Positions 11,401 to 24,466 of a stretch of DNA of 64,000 nucleotides are shown in pieces. Source of the DNA: Rotaria sp. Silwood1 (lineage: Eukaryota; Rotifera; Eurotatoria; Philodinida; Philodinidae). Below the pieces are notes generated by a model, which saw nothing but the letters and a program-made list of their open reading frames with translations, searched no databases and had not been told where the DNA came from. Each line of letters begins with the position of its first letter. The stretch's first letter is position 1. A program made the translations under genes and the position numbers. The DNA is taken from contig CAJNOP010000002.1 of NCBI GenBank assembly GCA_905250075.1, positions 4,115,170 to 4,179,169 of the forward strand. Direction: 5' to 3'.

Positions 11401-14135
11401 GAAACTTGTAAGCAATAATTTTCAGTTGTAGAGAAAACTTCCTTGAAAGTTTGATTTCGATACAGCAAACTATTACCGAATTATTTATCTATAAAAGGCA
11501 ATAGATGATATTATTCCACATTAATGATTACAGTAAAATAGCCATAGCTCTCGAAAAACTTGATAAATTCAGATAAAATTAATAATGCAAATAACTGAAA
11601 CAAAGCGTTAAAATAATAAGACTGTTTCTTTCGAGCCTTATGAAAATGAAAGCAAAATGACGGTGTCCATGTGTCATTATGCTCATTGAATTTAAGCCAT
11701 TGGAATGAGATTTTGTCGCTGATCTATATTCTTGGTAAAGTATGTTTACACAAGTTTTCAGATCTTCAACATCTTTAATGGTTGAAATCTGAGGAGGCGG
11801 AGATCTTCATTCACCATTATAGATAAATGTAATAATCAGAATATCATAAAAAAAACGGATTAGTTTTTAATGAAATAAATTTGCATACCGTATATTAATC
11901 TTATTGGCACTATAAAAGATTTTTTCATATTGAGATAGAAAAGCCGTAATTAGTATGTCAATATCTATTAGTGAAGTCGTGCGTTTAAAAAACAAAATGA
12001 AACGTAGTTATATGTATATATATATATATATAGAACTATGATGAACATTTTTTTTTTTCATTATTTATTAAGAACGTCATTGAAAAATTCAAGAGTGATC
12101 AATAAAAAGAATGATTCTCTAGTTATAGAGTGGTTGCCATCTGTCTTCTGCGTATGGTTGATCCTCTGAGATTATAAAACTTATATATCTTTTAGTTGAT
12201 TGTCAAGCCATTTTAGATATTATTTTTATCAGAAAGAAAAGAATTAATTAAGTCTATTGATCAATGTTAGAATATTTTTATTTTCATTTTTAATAACATT
12301 GTCTCGTTTTAGGCAAGTCAACAAAATGATGCAGCAATTATATTATGGAATACAAATACTTGGAAACCTATTATTCGTCTTGCTATACATCAATTAACAG
12401 TTGTTCGAATGACTTTTTCAAATAATGGTCAATATTTATTATCTGTATCACGTGATCGATCTTGGTCATTATTTGAAATAGATGAAACAAGTATGTTGTA
12501 TTCTAGATTTTTTTTGTTTGTTTGATTTTATATTGACTTTTCTGAATTAGATTTTCAAGCTCGTTTATATAAACGAATATCTAGTAATAATCCATATCAT
12601 AAACGTATAATATGGACATGTAGTTTCTCACATGATGATAAATATTTTATAACGGGTGCACGCGATCAAATTATACATGTATGGCATGTTAATGAAAAAA
12701 GTCATGATGATAATGAACAACCTTGTGAAAAAAATTATTTAAAATTAAACGATTCTGTTACTGCTGTTACATTTGCATCTCGATTGATCGAGAATGAAAA
12801 GTTTGTAAAACTAATTTGAATTATGTTTTGTCTATTTTAAATGAACTTTTTTTTTTTTTTTTGTTTGATAAATTTAGATATTTTGTTGTAGCAGGACTTG
12901 ATAATGGTACTGTTTTATTTTATACATGGAATGAACAAATATCTTGGCAACATTTAACATCAATCACACCACCGTAAGAAAAAATTTAATATTAAAAACA
13001 AAAAAAAATGATTTCTTTTTGTAAGAACATAAAAATCAATTCTACTTGTTATTTATTAAATTTAAAAAAAAATCAAAAATAGAATCATGTTTATTCTAAA
13101 AGAATTGTTTAAATACCTTGATATATTCATTATACTTCTTACTATGAAATAATTTACTCGATTGTAGTTTGTTGTTATAAAAGAAAAGCTGAATAGTTAT
13201 TCATTTGGGAATATCTTAGTCAATGAAGAAAAAATATGATCATAACTAATAGTTATTTCTTTTTTAGAAATTCTCTAGCGTTATTTTCTTCATTACACCG
13301 ATGATAGAATTGTTTCTGATAAAACTAAAAATATTCTAATCATGGAATATTCTTTTTTCTTTTGTTTGTTAAGGTAAAAATATTTGTGATTATTTTAAGA
13401 AGAAACTTTTAAAATATATGTATGTTCCTTAGATTGATTTTACTCGATATAATATATTAGAAAAGAAAAAAAAGTCTTTATGATTCATCAGAAATCGAAG
13501 AAAGTCTATTATGTATTGAAATCTTTTTTTCGAATTAAACCAATTTATTGACGCTAGATAAAAATAATAAAATTTATTGTTAATGCATTCATTTTTTCAA
13601 ATGTTGAATTTTCTCATGGGAATTTTCAAATAGTTTGATGAAGAAAAAATCGATGTACTGCACTTATTTCTACGACGAAAAAAAACATGTTAATTATATA
13701 TTTCTCGAGAAAAAAACAAAGCTTTCAAAAAATCATTGTTTCTATATAAACGGGAAAAGAAAAATAAATCAATCTTTCTGCAAATATTTCTTCCAATCAT
13801 GCAATTTTTCTTATAGATGTTATCCATTAATAAGAACTGAAAAGATTACCTAAACTTTCTTATGAGATTCATCTGTTTTCTAGAAAATCACTTGAAACTT
13901 GTCATTATTCATTAACATATTTATAATTCAAAGAATAAAAGAAATCGATAATTCGATAGAATGTTAATAACATTTGAATTTTTTTTTTTTTATTATTTCT
14001 TTAAGGCTCGGTTTTCATTTAACTGTGAATCAATTATGTTTTCGTCCATCATTATTATTATCATCATCATCGTATCAATTAGCTGGTTGTTCGAATGATG
14101 GCACTGTTCGTATTTTCAACATTTCATTATCGTGA
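8448..14135 (+). CDS. ELP2: Elongator complex protein 2 (WD40-repeat scaffold)
   Basis: ELP2 is the double-propeller WD40 subunit of Elongator, which modifies wobble uridines of tRNAs. Nineteen exons read as one frame of 808 codons: 8448-8588, 8637-8721, 8785-8864, 8930-9074, 9137-9217, 9274-9338, 9406-9472, 9537-9683, 9742-9834, 9899-9984, 10053-10175, 10233-10388, 10444-10638, 10695-10872, 10942-11072, 12313-12490, 12551-12800, 12878-12973, 14006-14135. Diagnostic segments shared with animal ELP2 are [80 protein letters not shown] and [19 protein letters not shown]. Length is close to the human protein (about 826). Most introns are near 50 bp; introns 15 (1,240 bp) and 18 (1,032 bp) are long and hold nothing recognisable. 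A 3' splice site ends 6 nt before the ATG. Confidence 0.95.
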
Positions 14136-15216
14136 TGTCTATTCTGTTGTTGTTTTTTTTTAATAAAAGAAAAATGAAGATTGATCGGATTTATGTTTAT
14201 GAAAAAAACAGTAATTAACATTTTTGTTTTTTTCTATATTTCAGATATGATTCATTGTTTATTTAACAGTATTATGTTTCGTCGTAGTTTTTCTATAAAT
14301 CAATGTGTTGTCAATAACTTAGAACATCAGATTATTTTTTCAAAACAAATCAGTGGTAAATTACCTAATTAATATGCTATATAGATTAGTTATGTCAAAT
14401 AGAATTGATCTTGTTCTTTTTTCTTTTTTAACTAAAGAAGCTTTTCTGTCATCTATTGTGTGATTTAAACTCAAGAGAAACAACCCTAAAGGAAAAAAAT
14501 AGGAAGAAAAGAAGGTAGTAATTGCATCCTCTGATTCGTTCTTTGTGTTTCTATATAGTTCTCTTCTACATAGATATATAAATATATAGTTGTTTCTCCC
14601 TCTCAGTCGTCTTGTTCTTGTTCTCTTTCTTCAACTTTTTTTTTTTTCTTATCTTACATGAAAAAATAGCTAAGTATTACTGTTGTCCTTGAGATATAGG
14701 GTAAAATCTACACACATATGTCGATACAATGATTGTTAAACGATGTGAAAAGTAGTATGCATGACAAAATTGATTTACTCGACATAGTAACATCCGAATG
14801 TTTAACAATAGATAGAAGCATAAATAAAAAAAAAAAAAAGAAAGAAAAATTCAATGAAAGCTCATGTATACAACATACGTCGTAGAAGAACTTCTTTTTT
14901 TTTGCATTTTCTCTCGCGTTTTTCTTGTGTGTCGATCGATCATTCTAGCTCACTCAACTACTTGACTTTCGATAGCAAAGGACCAGAGAGAGAATACGAA
15001 AGGGAGAGAGAGAGAGAGAGAGAAAATGAGTGAGAAAGAAATGCAAGTTTTTGTCACACTTATCTGATAAACAAAAATGGAAAAGCAAAAAAAAAAGACA
15101 GAGGAGAAAAAAAGGAAAAAAAGAATGACATGGTCGTTAGTTATATTAGGCTTCAGAATCTGACTATGCTTTTTCTTATCTATTTTAGGCTCATTTGAAC
15201 CGAGCTAGATGTTTGA
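14136..15216. other. ELP2-TBC1D24 intergenic region with (AG)n microsatellite
   Basis: No gene seen; the frame at 14181-14372 is ELP2 3' flank. The stretch has poly-T and poly-A runs, a perfect (AG)n tract at about 15004-15022 and a purine-rich block to 15130. A strong 3' splice site (TATTTTAG, ending 15188) stands 28 nt before the TBC1D24 start, so some of this region is either a 5' UTR intron or an outron removed by trans-splicing. Confidence 0.5.
14162..14167 (+). promoter_or_regulatory. Candidate poly(A) signal of ELP2
   Basis: AATAAA lies 26 nt after the ELP2 stop codon and is followed by a T-rich stretch. It is the only hexamer this close to the stop. The AT-rich background makes chance occurrence possible. 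Confidence 0.45.
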
Positions 15217-18200
15217 ATGGCGGATGGCAATAGCCACCCATTTAATAATGATGTTATTGCTGACGATACGATAGCTCAATTACGAAAACAACTATCTCAT
15301 CAACAACAACAACATCAACATAATTCCAAACATAAAGATCTTATTGATCTTCTTTCCTCAAATCATACAAGTAATCATTTTTTAAATTCAATTGATCCAT
15401 CTATTAATATATCATCGCAAGCTATAACCGACGATGATTTTAATCGTCTTAAATCAATAATACGTTCAACAATATGGCCAATTGATCATCTTATTCGTCG
15501 ACAATTATGGATGAATATATTAACATTAAATCGAGTTAGTACTTCAAAACAACATCGAATTACTCATCATACATCACAAACACCTTTATCAACATCAACA
15601 ATAACAATTGATAGTAGTTTACATTCATTAACATCAAAATTAAGTCAATGGCCAAATTTTGTTGATATAACTAATTTATGTTTTTATCATTTAACGGAAT
15701 CAAGAGGATGTTTATTATTACAACATATTTTATTTACATTTGCTTTACATCATCCAGATTTAACTTATTGTCCAGCATTAGAACCTTTATCTGCTTTACT
15801 TTTACATTATTTTAATGAACATGAAGTATTATATTTAATTAATCGTTTATTAATTAAACATTGGTTATGTGGTGAAACACGTTTACAATGGGAAGCTAAT
15901 TGTAATGTATTTAAAAAATTATTAAAAATATACTATGTAAGTTAGATATTAAAATAAAAAATAAAAACATAATTAAATTTATTATTCTCATAGAAATCAA
16001 CAGCCGATGTTATTGAATTACGTTATACAAATACGAAAGTATTTTATCAAGAATGGTTTTGGTGGATATTTCGTTATCTACCATTTGCTTATCTTGTATG
16101 AAAAATCTATTTATTTTTTAAATTTTTTCACTGAATTTATTATTTTAAATTTAGGTAAAAATCATGGATTGTTTCTTGCTTGAAGGTCCAAAAATTTTAT
16201 ATCGTATTGGTTTAGCACTTGTTCATCTGTTTATTAAAAGTATGTTATAGAATTAATTGTTGAGAAAAAAAAAAAAAAAGAAAACAAAAATCATTAGTTG
16301 TTTTTTTTTCTTACTATGTCATGTCATTTTATAGAACCTCATTCGTACAATTGTTTGTGTAAATATTCACACTTGTTTCCTATATTTGCACTTCCTGAAA
16401 ATATGCTTATTTTATTTATATATTTATTTATTGTTTTAAACAATTTTCTACAGTCTACAGTCTACTCAACAATAATGTATTGAAATAACATATTTAATAC
16501 TAACATTTATGCATTTTAGTAAATGCATGAGTACTAACGATATTATTTTATTTAATGCTTTGAAAAAGGGGAAATGAAGGATTTTAGAGGGATATTATTT
16601 TATTTTAAGATTTTTTGCTGTTGCTTTCATAAATTGATTATTGTATATAAAACTTTTATTTTTATTATTGTCTAGCTGTTAAACACGAATCGAATGGAAA
16701 AATACAAAATATGGCAGATTTTTGCCAACAAATTCCAGTATCTATTGAACATCTTTTAAATGTAAGTTAATTTGAAGAAAATAATGACTACGATAAATGA
16801 AATATGAGAATATCCTGAAATATTTCAATAACGGAAAGGTAGTCATTTTCTTTACTAATATAGAAAATGTATCTTCTTATTGTAATTTATAAAGACAAAA
16901 TTTTAATATAATGTTGTTAACTTTTAAAGACTATCACTTGTATATATCTGATAATATCTCTTTATCAATCATATCTATCTATATTGAGTCTAACGAGGGA
17001 AGGTCCCCAGGTGCCACGCTCCGTTTTGAATCGGACATATGCCATTTTGTAGAGCTCAGTGAGACTAGCAAAAGCTTAAAAGGGTTCTTCCCCATGGGCC
17101 TTGAGAGTCGAGTTATGCCCTTTCTACTGAATTTTTGACCATTTTTTCGATATTGAGAAGTAAATCAAACAACGGAGTTTTGATCTGAAATTTTGCCCAT
17201 AGATAGGTCTAATCGTCTTTAGAATATCTTGAAAATTTCAGCTGAAAAGAATGTTCCTTTATCGAGATATTGGATATTCAAGTAGGTTGGCTTTTTGCGC
17301 CTTGTCTGTAAAAGCGATGATTTTTTAATAATTCAATATCTCGACAAAGGAACATTCTTTTCAGCTGAAATTTTCAAGATATTCTAAAGACGATTAGACC
17401 TATCTATAGGCAAAATTTCAGATCAAAACTCCGTTGTTTGATTTACTGTTCAATATTGAAAAAATGGTCAAAAATTCAGTAGAGAGGGCATAACTCGACT
17501 CCCAAGGCCCATGGGGAAGAACCCTTTTAAGCTTTTGCTAGTCTCACTGAGCTCTACAAAATGGCATATGTCCGATTCAAAACGGAGCGTGGCACCTGGG
17601 GACCTTCCCTCGTAAGAATGATCTTTTTTTTTTTGAACTACGATTGTAATCAAATGAAAATAAATCCAGAAATTTATTAAAGAGATAAGTTATTTTGAGT
17701 ATGTTAGAAAAACTAATAAAAAAAAAAAAGAATTTTAATTTGAAATCATGAAACTAATGTGATAATTAATAGTATTTGAAGATTATTCATTGAGAAAATA
17801 TTTTTTGTTTTGTTTTTTAGGTTGCATTCCATATTCGAAATTTAAAACGTAGTACAATAGAACAATTAATTGAGCACGAAGAAAAATTATTACATACAAC
17901 TCGTTATTTTCCTCGAACAGATGATATTGATCAGTCTAATAGTAATACAAATATTAACATTAATAATAATAATAATAATAATTTGACTAATAATCATGAA
18001 AATATGAGTCAACGACAATCAATATTTATTACTCCTCAACATCTTACACGAATACCAAATACATCTATACTCGATTATCAACAAGTATTTATTGCATTAT
18101 TTGAAAGAAAAAAAAAAAAAGAAAAGGGAAATTTCATTTTTTGATATTTTTAGTTTGTTACTCTATGGAATTGGTTACCTGCACGTCTTAGCCTTTCTCA

Positions 18201-18839
18201 ACCTGTCCTTGTTTTTACAACACAAGAACATGGATTTCGTTTACAAACTTTATTAGAAAAAATCGATGATATTGAATATTCAATATTAGTTATCAAAACA
18301 ACTAATGGCGAAGTAAATTTATTTTTTTTATCTATTTTTGAAATTTAGAAATATTACAAGAAAAGATCTTTTGTCTTGTAAAATACGTTTAATTATAATT
18401 TTTATTTTGTTTTCTATTCAAACAGATATTTGGTGCATTTTGTGCTGGTCTTTGGTCTGATCGTCATAATAAAACATATTTTGGATTTGGTGAATCATAT
18501 TTATTTACTCTTGTACCAAAACAAATCAAATATCCTTGGGTTGGACAACAACAAGAGAATGATAATCGTCAATATAAAGTTAAACGAGAACTTTTCTTAT
18601 TTGTTAATAATGAAAAATTAATCATTGGCGGAGGGTGAACATTAACAAATGAAAGAAAAGATAAAAAATAAAAATTTTTCTTTTATTTTAGTAATGGTGA
18701 TGGTTTATCTATTGATGCATCATTATGTGAAGGTCGTACAGCTCATTGTGAAACATTTAATAATGAGCCACTTTGTTCATCACCATACTTTTCAATATCA
18801 GTTTTAGAAATGATTACATTTGATTTTTCATCCTCCTAG
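15217..18839 (+). CDS. TBC1D24: TBC1D24/Skywalker-like protein (TBC plus TLDc domains)
   Basis: This family acts in vesicle and endosome traffic at synapses and in other cells. Eight exons give 590 residues: 15217-15936, 15994-16095, 16155-16239, 16676-16761, 17821-18084, 18154-18312, 18426-18634, 18692-18839. A Q/H-rich N-terminus precedes a TBC domain from about residue 60 ([19 protein letters not shown]; later [16 protein letters not shown]). The catalytic arginine-finger (IxxDxxR) and YxQ motifs of active Rab-GAPs are not visible, as known for TBC1D24. The TLDc domain spans about 425-588, with [38 protein letters not shown] and [11 protein letters not shown]. An Asn-rich linker separates the two. 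The human protein has 559 residues. Intron 4 (16762-17820) carries a palindromic transposable element. Confidence 0.92.
16994..17612. mobile_element. Near-perfect palindromic foldback element, TAA target duplication, in TBC1D24 intron 4
   Basis: Two arms of about 280 bp (16994 to about 17275, and about 17331-17612) are inverted copies with only a handful of mismatches, around a loop of about 55 bp. The ends read CGAGGGAAGGTCCCC and its complement. TAA stands directly outside each end (16991-16993, 17613-17615), consistent with the 3-bp TWA-type duplication of PIF/Harbinger elements; it is short enough that chance is possible. No transposase is present. In the nascent transcript the element would form a hairpin stem of about 280 bp. 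The high arm identity points to a recent insertion or to arm homogenisation. Confidence 0.88.
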
Positions 18840-19984
18840 TCATTTTAAATGCAAAATCCATTAGTATATATACACATATATATATAAATGTGTGTGTGTG
18901 CGTGTGTGTGTGTGTTTATGTTTCTTTTACTTCCAATTTTCTAAGAAAAAAAACGTAAAAACCAAATTTAATCGTGTGAGAGAATGGAAGAATATTATTT
19001 ATATGTACAGTAGTGAATAACAGTATGTTCCTTACCGGATTTTAGCTATTATAAGTGTTAGAGATCTGAGAATTTATGTACATATATTTTGTCAAGAATG
19101 TAGTCCAAAGACATGATCTTATCCCTATAAATCACGTATGAACTGAATTATGATTGATGACAACAAGTGGTTCACTTTTTTTTCTGGTGACATTTATAAA
19201 TGTTAAAAAAAAATCCTGTGTGAACTAGCTGATTCCTCATAATACATTCCCCTAATTGAGCTATCCATGTGTCTGATTTCATTAAAGTTCATCAACTTTT
19301 TCTAGAATTGGGAACATTCTCTTGTAACTATTAATGTGACGAACAACCACCTGCTGCTCTCTGAAGACTAATTTATTAGTAATTCAATTAATTGACTGTA
19401 AATCTTAAGAAAAACTTTTCTTAAAGTTCAACATTATTACCTATGACTTTCAGCAATGAACTTTCTAGTCAATAAAAAAAAAAAAGATGCTTGTATCCTA
19501 AAAATACATAGTGATTTAGTAACAAACGATAATCAACTGAATATTCGAATTTCATGCAAATATAACAAGAATTAATCGTGCATTTAATTAAAATCTATGC
19601 TAAATAAAATAGAGAGCCTTGTCACATTGAAAAGCTCAAAGTATTAATAAATGACATCCATTCATACCTCTCTGTATACTTAATCAATCTAACCGAAATG
19701 TTACCTTTGGTCGACATTTATTGACATATAGTGTACATATACGAATTCTAAGATACCTAACAAATATGATCATTGAGATACGATAGGAAGTAAACTTTTG
19801 ATTACTACTGTATATTTTTGTTTTGGTATTTTGTGTATTATCTTTATTTATTGTCTTTCGAATGGCTATTTTCTTTTTATTTTTTTTTTGTGTATAAGTG
19901 TTTTGTAGAGATTTTACTTTTGTGTGTTAATGCAATAAGATGAAAAAAAAAAAAATAAGAAAGATGAATATTATTTGTTCGTAG
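18840..19984. other. TBC1D24-GXYLT intergenic region
   Basis: Apart from the microsatellite at its left edge there is no coding signal or repeat structure. The last bases (TATTATTTGTTCGTAG, ending 19984) resemble a 3' splice site abutting the GXYLT start codon directly. Confidence 0.45.
18864..18916. repeat. (TA)n/(GT)n microsatellite
   Basis: Alternating AT and then GT dinucleotides begin 24 nt after the TBC1D24 stop codon, probably in the 3' UTR. Confidence 0.85.
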
Positions 19985-22900
19985 ATGAATTTTAATTATT
20001 TAATTTTATTAATTTTTTTACATACGAAAATCTATGCACTTAAACCAATACATTTAACAATTGTTGTATGTGGTGATAGGTATAAAAATAAATGAAAAAA
20101 ATAATGAGATTTTTATTTTCACATCTATTTTATTTATTTTTGTTAGACTTGAAGAAGCACTTAATGCATTAAAATCATCATTAATTTTTACACCATCACC
20201 AATTATTTTTCATGTTTTTACTGAAGATCATTTAAGAGAACAATTTACAGAAAAAGTAATATATAAATTTGACTTTTTTTTTTGTTTCTTTTATTTCAAT
20301 TAATTTAATTCTGAATTTAAAGATTAATTCAGAATGGCCTATTGAATATAAATCAAAATTTCATATTGAATTTTATCAAATTCAATATACACGTGGAAAT
20401 GATGAACGATGGAGAAAATTATTTAAACCATGCTGTACTCAACGTTTATTTATTCCAGTCCGTTAAACATATAAACTTACAAAGAAAATATTGGATTGTT
20501 TGATTTTTTTTTAGGATATACTAACAAATATTGATTCAGTAATTTATATTGATACAGATATTTTATTTTTAAGTAATGTCAGAAGTTTATGGCGTTTTTT
20601 TCGAAAATTTAATTCAACTCAATTAGCTGCGTTGACACCAGAGCATGAAGATCCATCTATGGGATGGTATAATCGATTTGCACATCATCCATACTATGGA
20701 TCAATGGGTAGGTTACAAAAACAATTAATCATAAATATATAAGTAATATGGAATTTAAAAAAAAAAGGCTTTTTTAAAATTTTATTCATGATAAGAGAAT
20801 TCGTTTTGGGATTTAGTAAAATATGAATTTCGATATGATTTTTTTCGTTATTAGCTAAAAAAAAACCAAGTGTGAATGTTAAATAAGAATATAAATCATA
20901 GGTTATAACGTGATCATTAAGAAAAACTATTCATAAATCTTTTTCTACGTATTTTTTATACCATGCTCCGATAATCTAATCTCATGATAAATCTGTATAG
21001 GAATATTTTCGCTTGATAGCTCAGGATAAATTGTCATTAGCAGACTTTCCAAAAACAAACCTTTTTATATTTCCATGAAAAGTTTTAGTAAAAAGCAAGT
21101 TTTAAAACTTCTATCATTGTTTCTGACAGACTTTTTTTTTATATGAAGAAACTTTCTGCTAAAAAAAATTTCATAAAAAGTTAATGATTTTATCATTTTT
21201 TTATTCTGTATGTTCTAGGTAATGGAATGAAAAGATTTTTTGTCGAGACTTGACATTTGAAAACAATTGAGAACTTTGATTTTTATAAAAAAAAAAAAAA
21301 TTCATATAAATGAACATAACTCGACTAATAACTTGAAAATAATTCTCAACTGGTCGGTTATGAGAATAGTAAAAAATGGCAGTAACAAATAAGATATGTG
21401 AGAAACAAAAAATATCTTATATGTTCCATTTCGTATTCATTATATCATTGTGAGATACATTAATAAATGCAGTTAAATTATGAAAGCATTGAATGAAAAA
21501 TTTCTATTAAATATAATTTAGCGTTATTGAATCAAACGAGAAAAAGAAAATATTAAAATTGTCTAAAGTATAATGCTTCATTCAGCAATCTGTTTATATC
21601 AAAAATAAACTACAGATTTTTGACAATAGCTAATGTTTTTCTTTTTTAACTATGCATTTATATTGAAAATAATAAATAGTCATGTAGCCTATTCTTTGTT
21701 AGTTAATTTTATACTAATATAAATTTACATTTAATTTACATAGGACTCAATTCGGGTGTAATGTTAATGAATTTAACACGTATGCGTCAAGTGAATATGG
21801 TTTCTAAAATAATGACTATTTTTGATGAATTTCATTTAAACATAACTTGGGGTGATCAATGTTTATTAAATATTTATTTTAGTTATTATCCAGGTAGATT
21901 TTCTTTCATGTAAATAAAACAATTGTAATCTCATATTTCTTGTTTTTTGAATGTGCTAGAACAAATATATGAATTTAGTTGTAATTGGAATTATCGACCT
22001 GATCATTGTATTTATGAAAATAATTGTCAAATGGCTAAATTAGATGGTATTAAAATTATTCATGGTTGTCGTAGTGCATTTCATAATGATAAATATCAAG
22101 AATTTAAATCTATTTATCAAGTTATTCATAATTGGAAATTTGATTCAAATTTAAAAAATTCATTACTAACAAAAATAATCAATAATTTAAAAAATTATTC
22201 ATTAACTAATTGTGGTAAATCTCAAAAATTATTTATAAAACATTTATCAAAAGAAATATCATCATTTAATTATGCATTGAAAAATCAATTTCATATTGCA
22301 TTAATATTTAATAATGATTGGAATTTTATTGAACAATCATATATTCTTCTTAAATCTCTTATATTATTTTCTTCAAATAAAACTTATCAAATACATTTAC
22401 ATGTTATTATAACAGACTACAATGCTCAAAATTATTTTTCGAAACAAGTAAAAATATTGACAATAAAATATATACTTAAATAAATTATATTTAGATTGAA
22501 TCAATGCACTATTCAATTACGTATTACAATACAACGATAAAGCATCCGCTTCAACTATCGGTATGTTGAATTCTTTTCAAATTGTAAAGCGTGTTTCCTC
22601 TAATAATCTAGGAGAGAAATGTCGGAACTTGCTTTATATTAGAATGACGTTTTCAAAAAAAAGAATATGTCACTATGAAGTACTATTAATTTTGTCTATA
22701 ATTAAACTCATACAAGAAAATGTCTTCTTCTTCCTTGACTTAATTCATTACAAACAGAATAGAAAGGCTAAAGTCTATACAACTATCTGTAGAAGAAAAA
22801 AAGATATTTATGAAACAATAATATTAAGATAATAATAATAATTTTCAAAAAAAAAAAAAAAAAATTTTAGACAATATTAAATGTTGATCGTGTCGTTTAT

Positions 22901-23667
22901 TTAAATCCAAATATAATATTTATAAATTCTTTTGATAAATTATGGTCATCATTTGATCAATTTAAATCAAAACAAGCTATTGGCATGTTTGGTCAATGTC
23001 AAATTTCAGGTATTATTTTTAAATTATTTTTATTTGTATTAAAAGTTTAGTATAAATATCATTATTTCTTAAAGCATCTTCTTTTTAATAATCAGTAAGT
23101 AGTTCACATATATAATGATTATGTTGAATGTGGCTTTGTTCACTGTGTGATTGCTCTTGATAAAAATGATTTTAACTTATTATTTATGTCAATTTTATTA
23201 TTGATTATATATAGGTACTTCAAATCTATTACTTATTCATTCGAATCAAATGAAAAATTTAAAAATTGATTTTGAAGGTGTTAATTATTTATCTACAGGT
23301 ATTTAAAAAGGATTTTCAAATTTTAAAGATTTAAAATTTTGTATTTTAGACAATGTATATTTTTTACCATGCAAATATATTCTTGATTTTGATCATTGTC
23401 AATCGAAAGAAGATATTTTATTTCTTCCTGAAACAATAAACCATTCATTATATAGAATTTTATATAAAATTATTAGTCAAGTATGTTGATATTTTATCAT
23501 TCAAAAATATTTATCTCGTTTTGCTTTTCTTGAATTTTTTTATTTAGTTCGATTTAACAAAATCAAATCATTGGAATGATTCTATTGAGAATGTATTTAA
23601 TCAAATTGAAAATAAACAATATCGAAATGAATTAATTGAATTATTTGTAATAAATAAAAAAAACTAA
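19985..23667 (+). CDS. GXYLT-like GT8 glycosyltransferase with degenerate second GT8-like half
   Basis: Glucoside xylosyltransferases add xylose to O-glucose on EGF repeats in the secretory pathway. Eleven exons give 569 residues: 19985-20079, 20147-20255, 20323-20457, 20515-20707, 21744-21893, 21960-22447, 22495-22560, 22871-23009, 23215-23298, 23350-23480, 23548-23667. A hydrophobic signal or anchor (residues 1-18) precedes the GT8 domain: IHLTIVVCGDR, the metal-binding DTD at 126-128 (VIYIDTDILFL), GWYNRFAHHPYYG, GLNSGVMLMNLTRMR, TWGDQCLLN and IIHGCRSAFHNDK, all GXYLT hallmarks. From about residue 338 a second block begins again like a GT8 (FHIALIFNNDWNFIEQSYILLKSL) and includes DRVVYLNPNIIF, where NPN (424-426) replaces DxD. 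Ordinary GXYLTs (about 440 residues) end before this. Intron 4 is 1,036 bp with nothing recognised. Confidence 0.88.
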
Positions 23668-23741
23668 ATTATATAAATTTCAATGCTCTTTTCTTTTTTT
23701 GTTTTTTTCTTGTTGTTTTATCGCTTTGTTTTTTTCATTTC

Positions 23742-23747
23742 AATAAA
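23742..23747 (+). promoter_or_regulatory. Candidate poly(A) signal of the GXYLT-like gene
   Basis: AATAAA lies 74 nt after the stop codon and is followed by a T-rich stretch. Placement is typical; the sequence alone cannot prove use. Confidence 0.4.
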
Positions 23748-24458
23748 CCATTTTTTAGATGAATATTTTTTTCTATTAATCAAAAATGGCAATCGAAATA
23801 GAAAATTCTATATACATATCAATGTAAATTTCATCACATAAATACAATGATGAATTACTCATATCTAAAGGTAAATCTTTTATATATGAGACTTCCTATA
23901 TGTATATACACATATAGACAAACATGCACTATACTTTGACAGCAAGAAAAAAAACATAGTTTTAATCGTGCAATGATATGTAGCATTGCTGTGTCACGTA
24001 CACATCACTGTGCTATTAACAACAACATGGTATCGACAACAAGAAAGAAAAGGATGTAGGAACGAAAGAAAATCGAAAAGCAACGTAATCACTAACAGCG
24101 CGTACGTACGCAACTACGTGCGTATGTGTAAATCGAAGAATCCACTCGCTATATAACATACACATATCCTTGCGCAACTTGTAGGCTGTCCACGAACTCA
24201 GATTGTGTCTTTGTGTTTTTGTCAAAGAAGCAAGATAGAATGCAAAGAAGATGTGGCAGAAAAAGCGTCGACGAGAGAAAAAAACACAAAAAACACCCCG
24301 AGAGTTGATCATTCTGAGGGTGCGTGAAAGAGAAAAAAACGAGAGAAACTGAGAGGGAGAAAGACATTTATACGTTACCGCAGTCGTTTTTTCTCGCTTG
24401 TTTTTTTTTTTTTGCTTTTTTTTCTTTCGACTGGTTTCGTCATCAGGCGCCTGTACTC

Positions 24459-24466
24459 TATAAATA
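24459..24466 (+). promoter_or_regulatory. TATA-box candidate upstream of the Capicua-like gene
   Basis: TATAAATA followed by AGGG lies in a locally less AT-rich stretch (GGCGCCTGTACTC just before it). About 170 nt downstream, AGCG|GTAAGAG (24630) is a consensus splice donor, and the matching acceptor TTATTTTAG ends at 25943, 11 nt before the ATG. This fits a TATA promoter, a non-coding first exon and a 1.3-kb 5' UTR intron. The frame beginning at 24535 does not join the main frame across that splice. Confidence 0.35.

Noticed and set aside
16911..17653. Two open frames on opposite strands with nearly the same peptide ([17 protein letters not shown])
   Set aside because: This is an artefact of the palindromic element in TBC1D24 intron 4, not a pair of genes.
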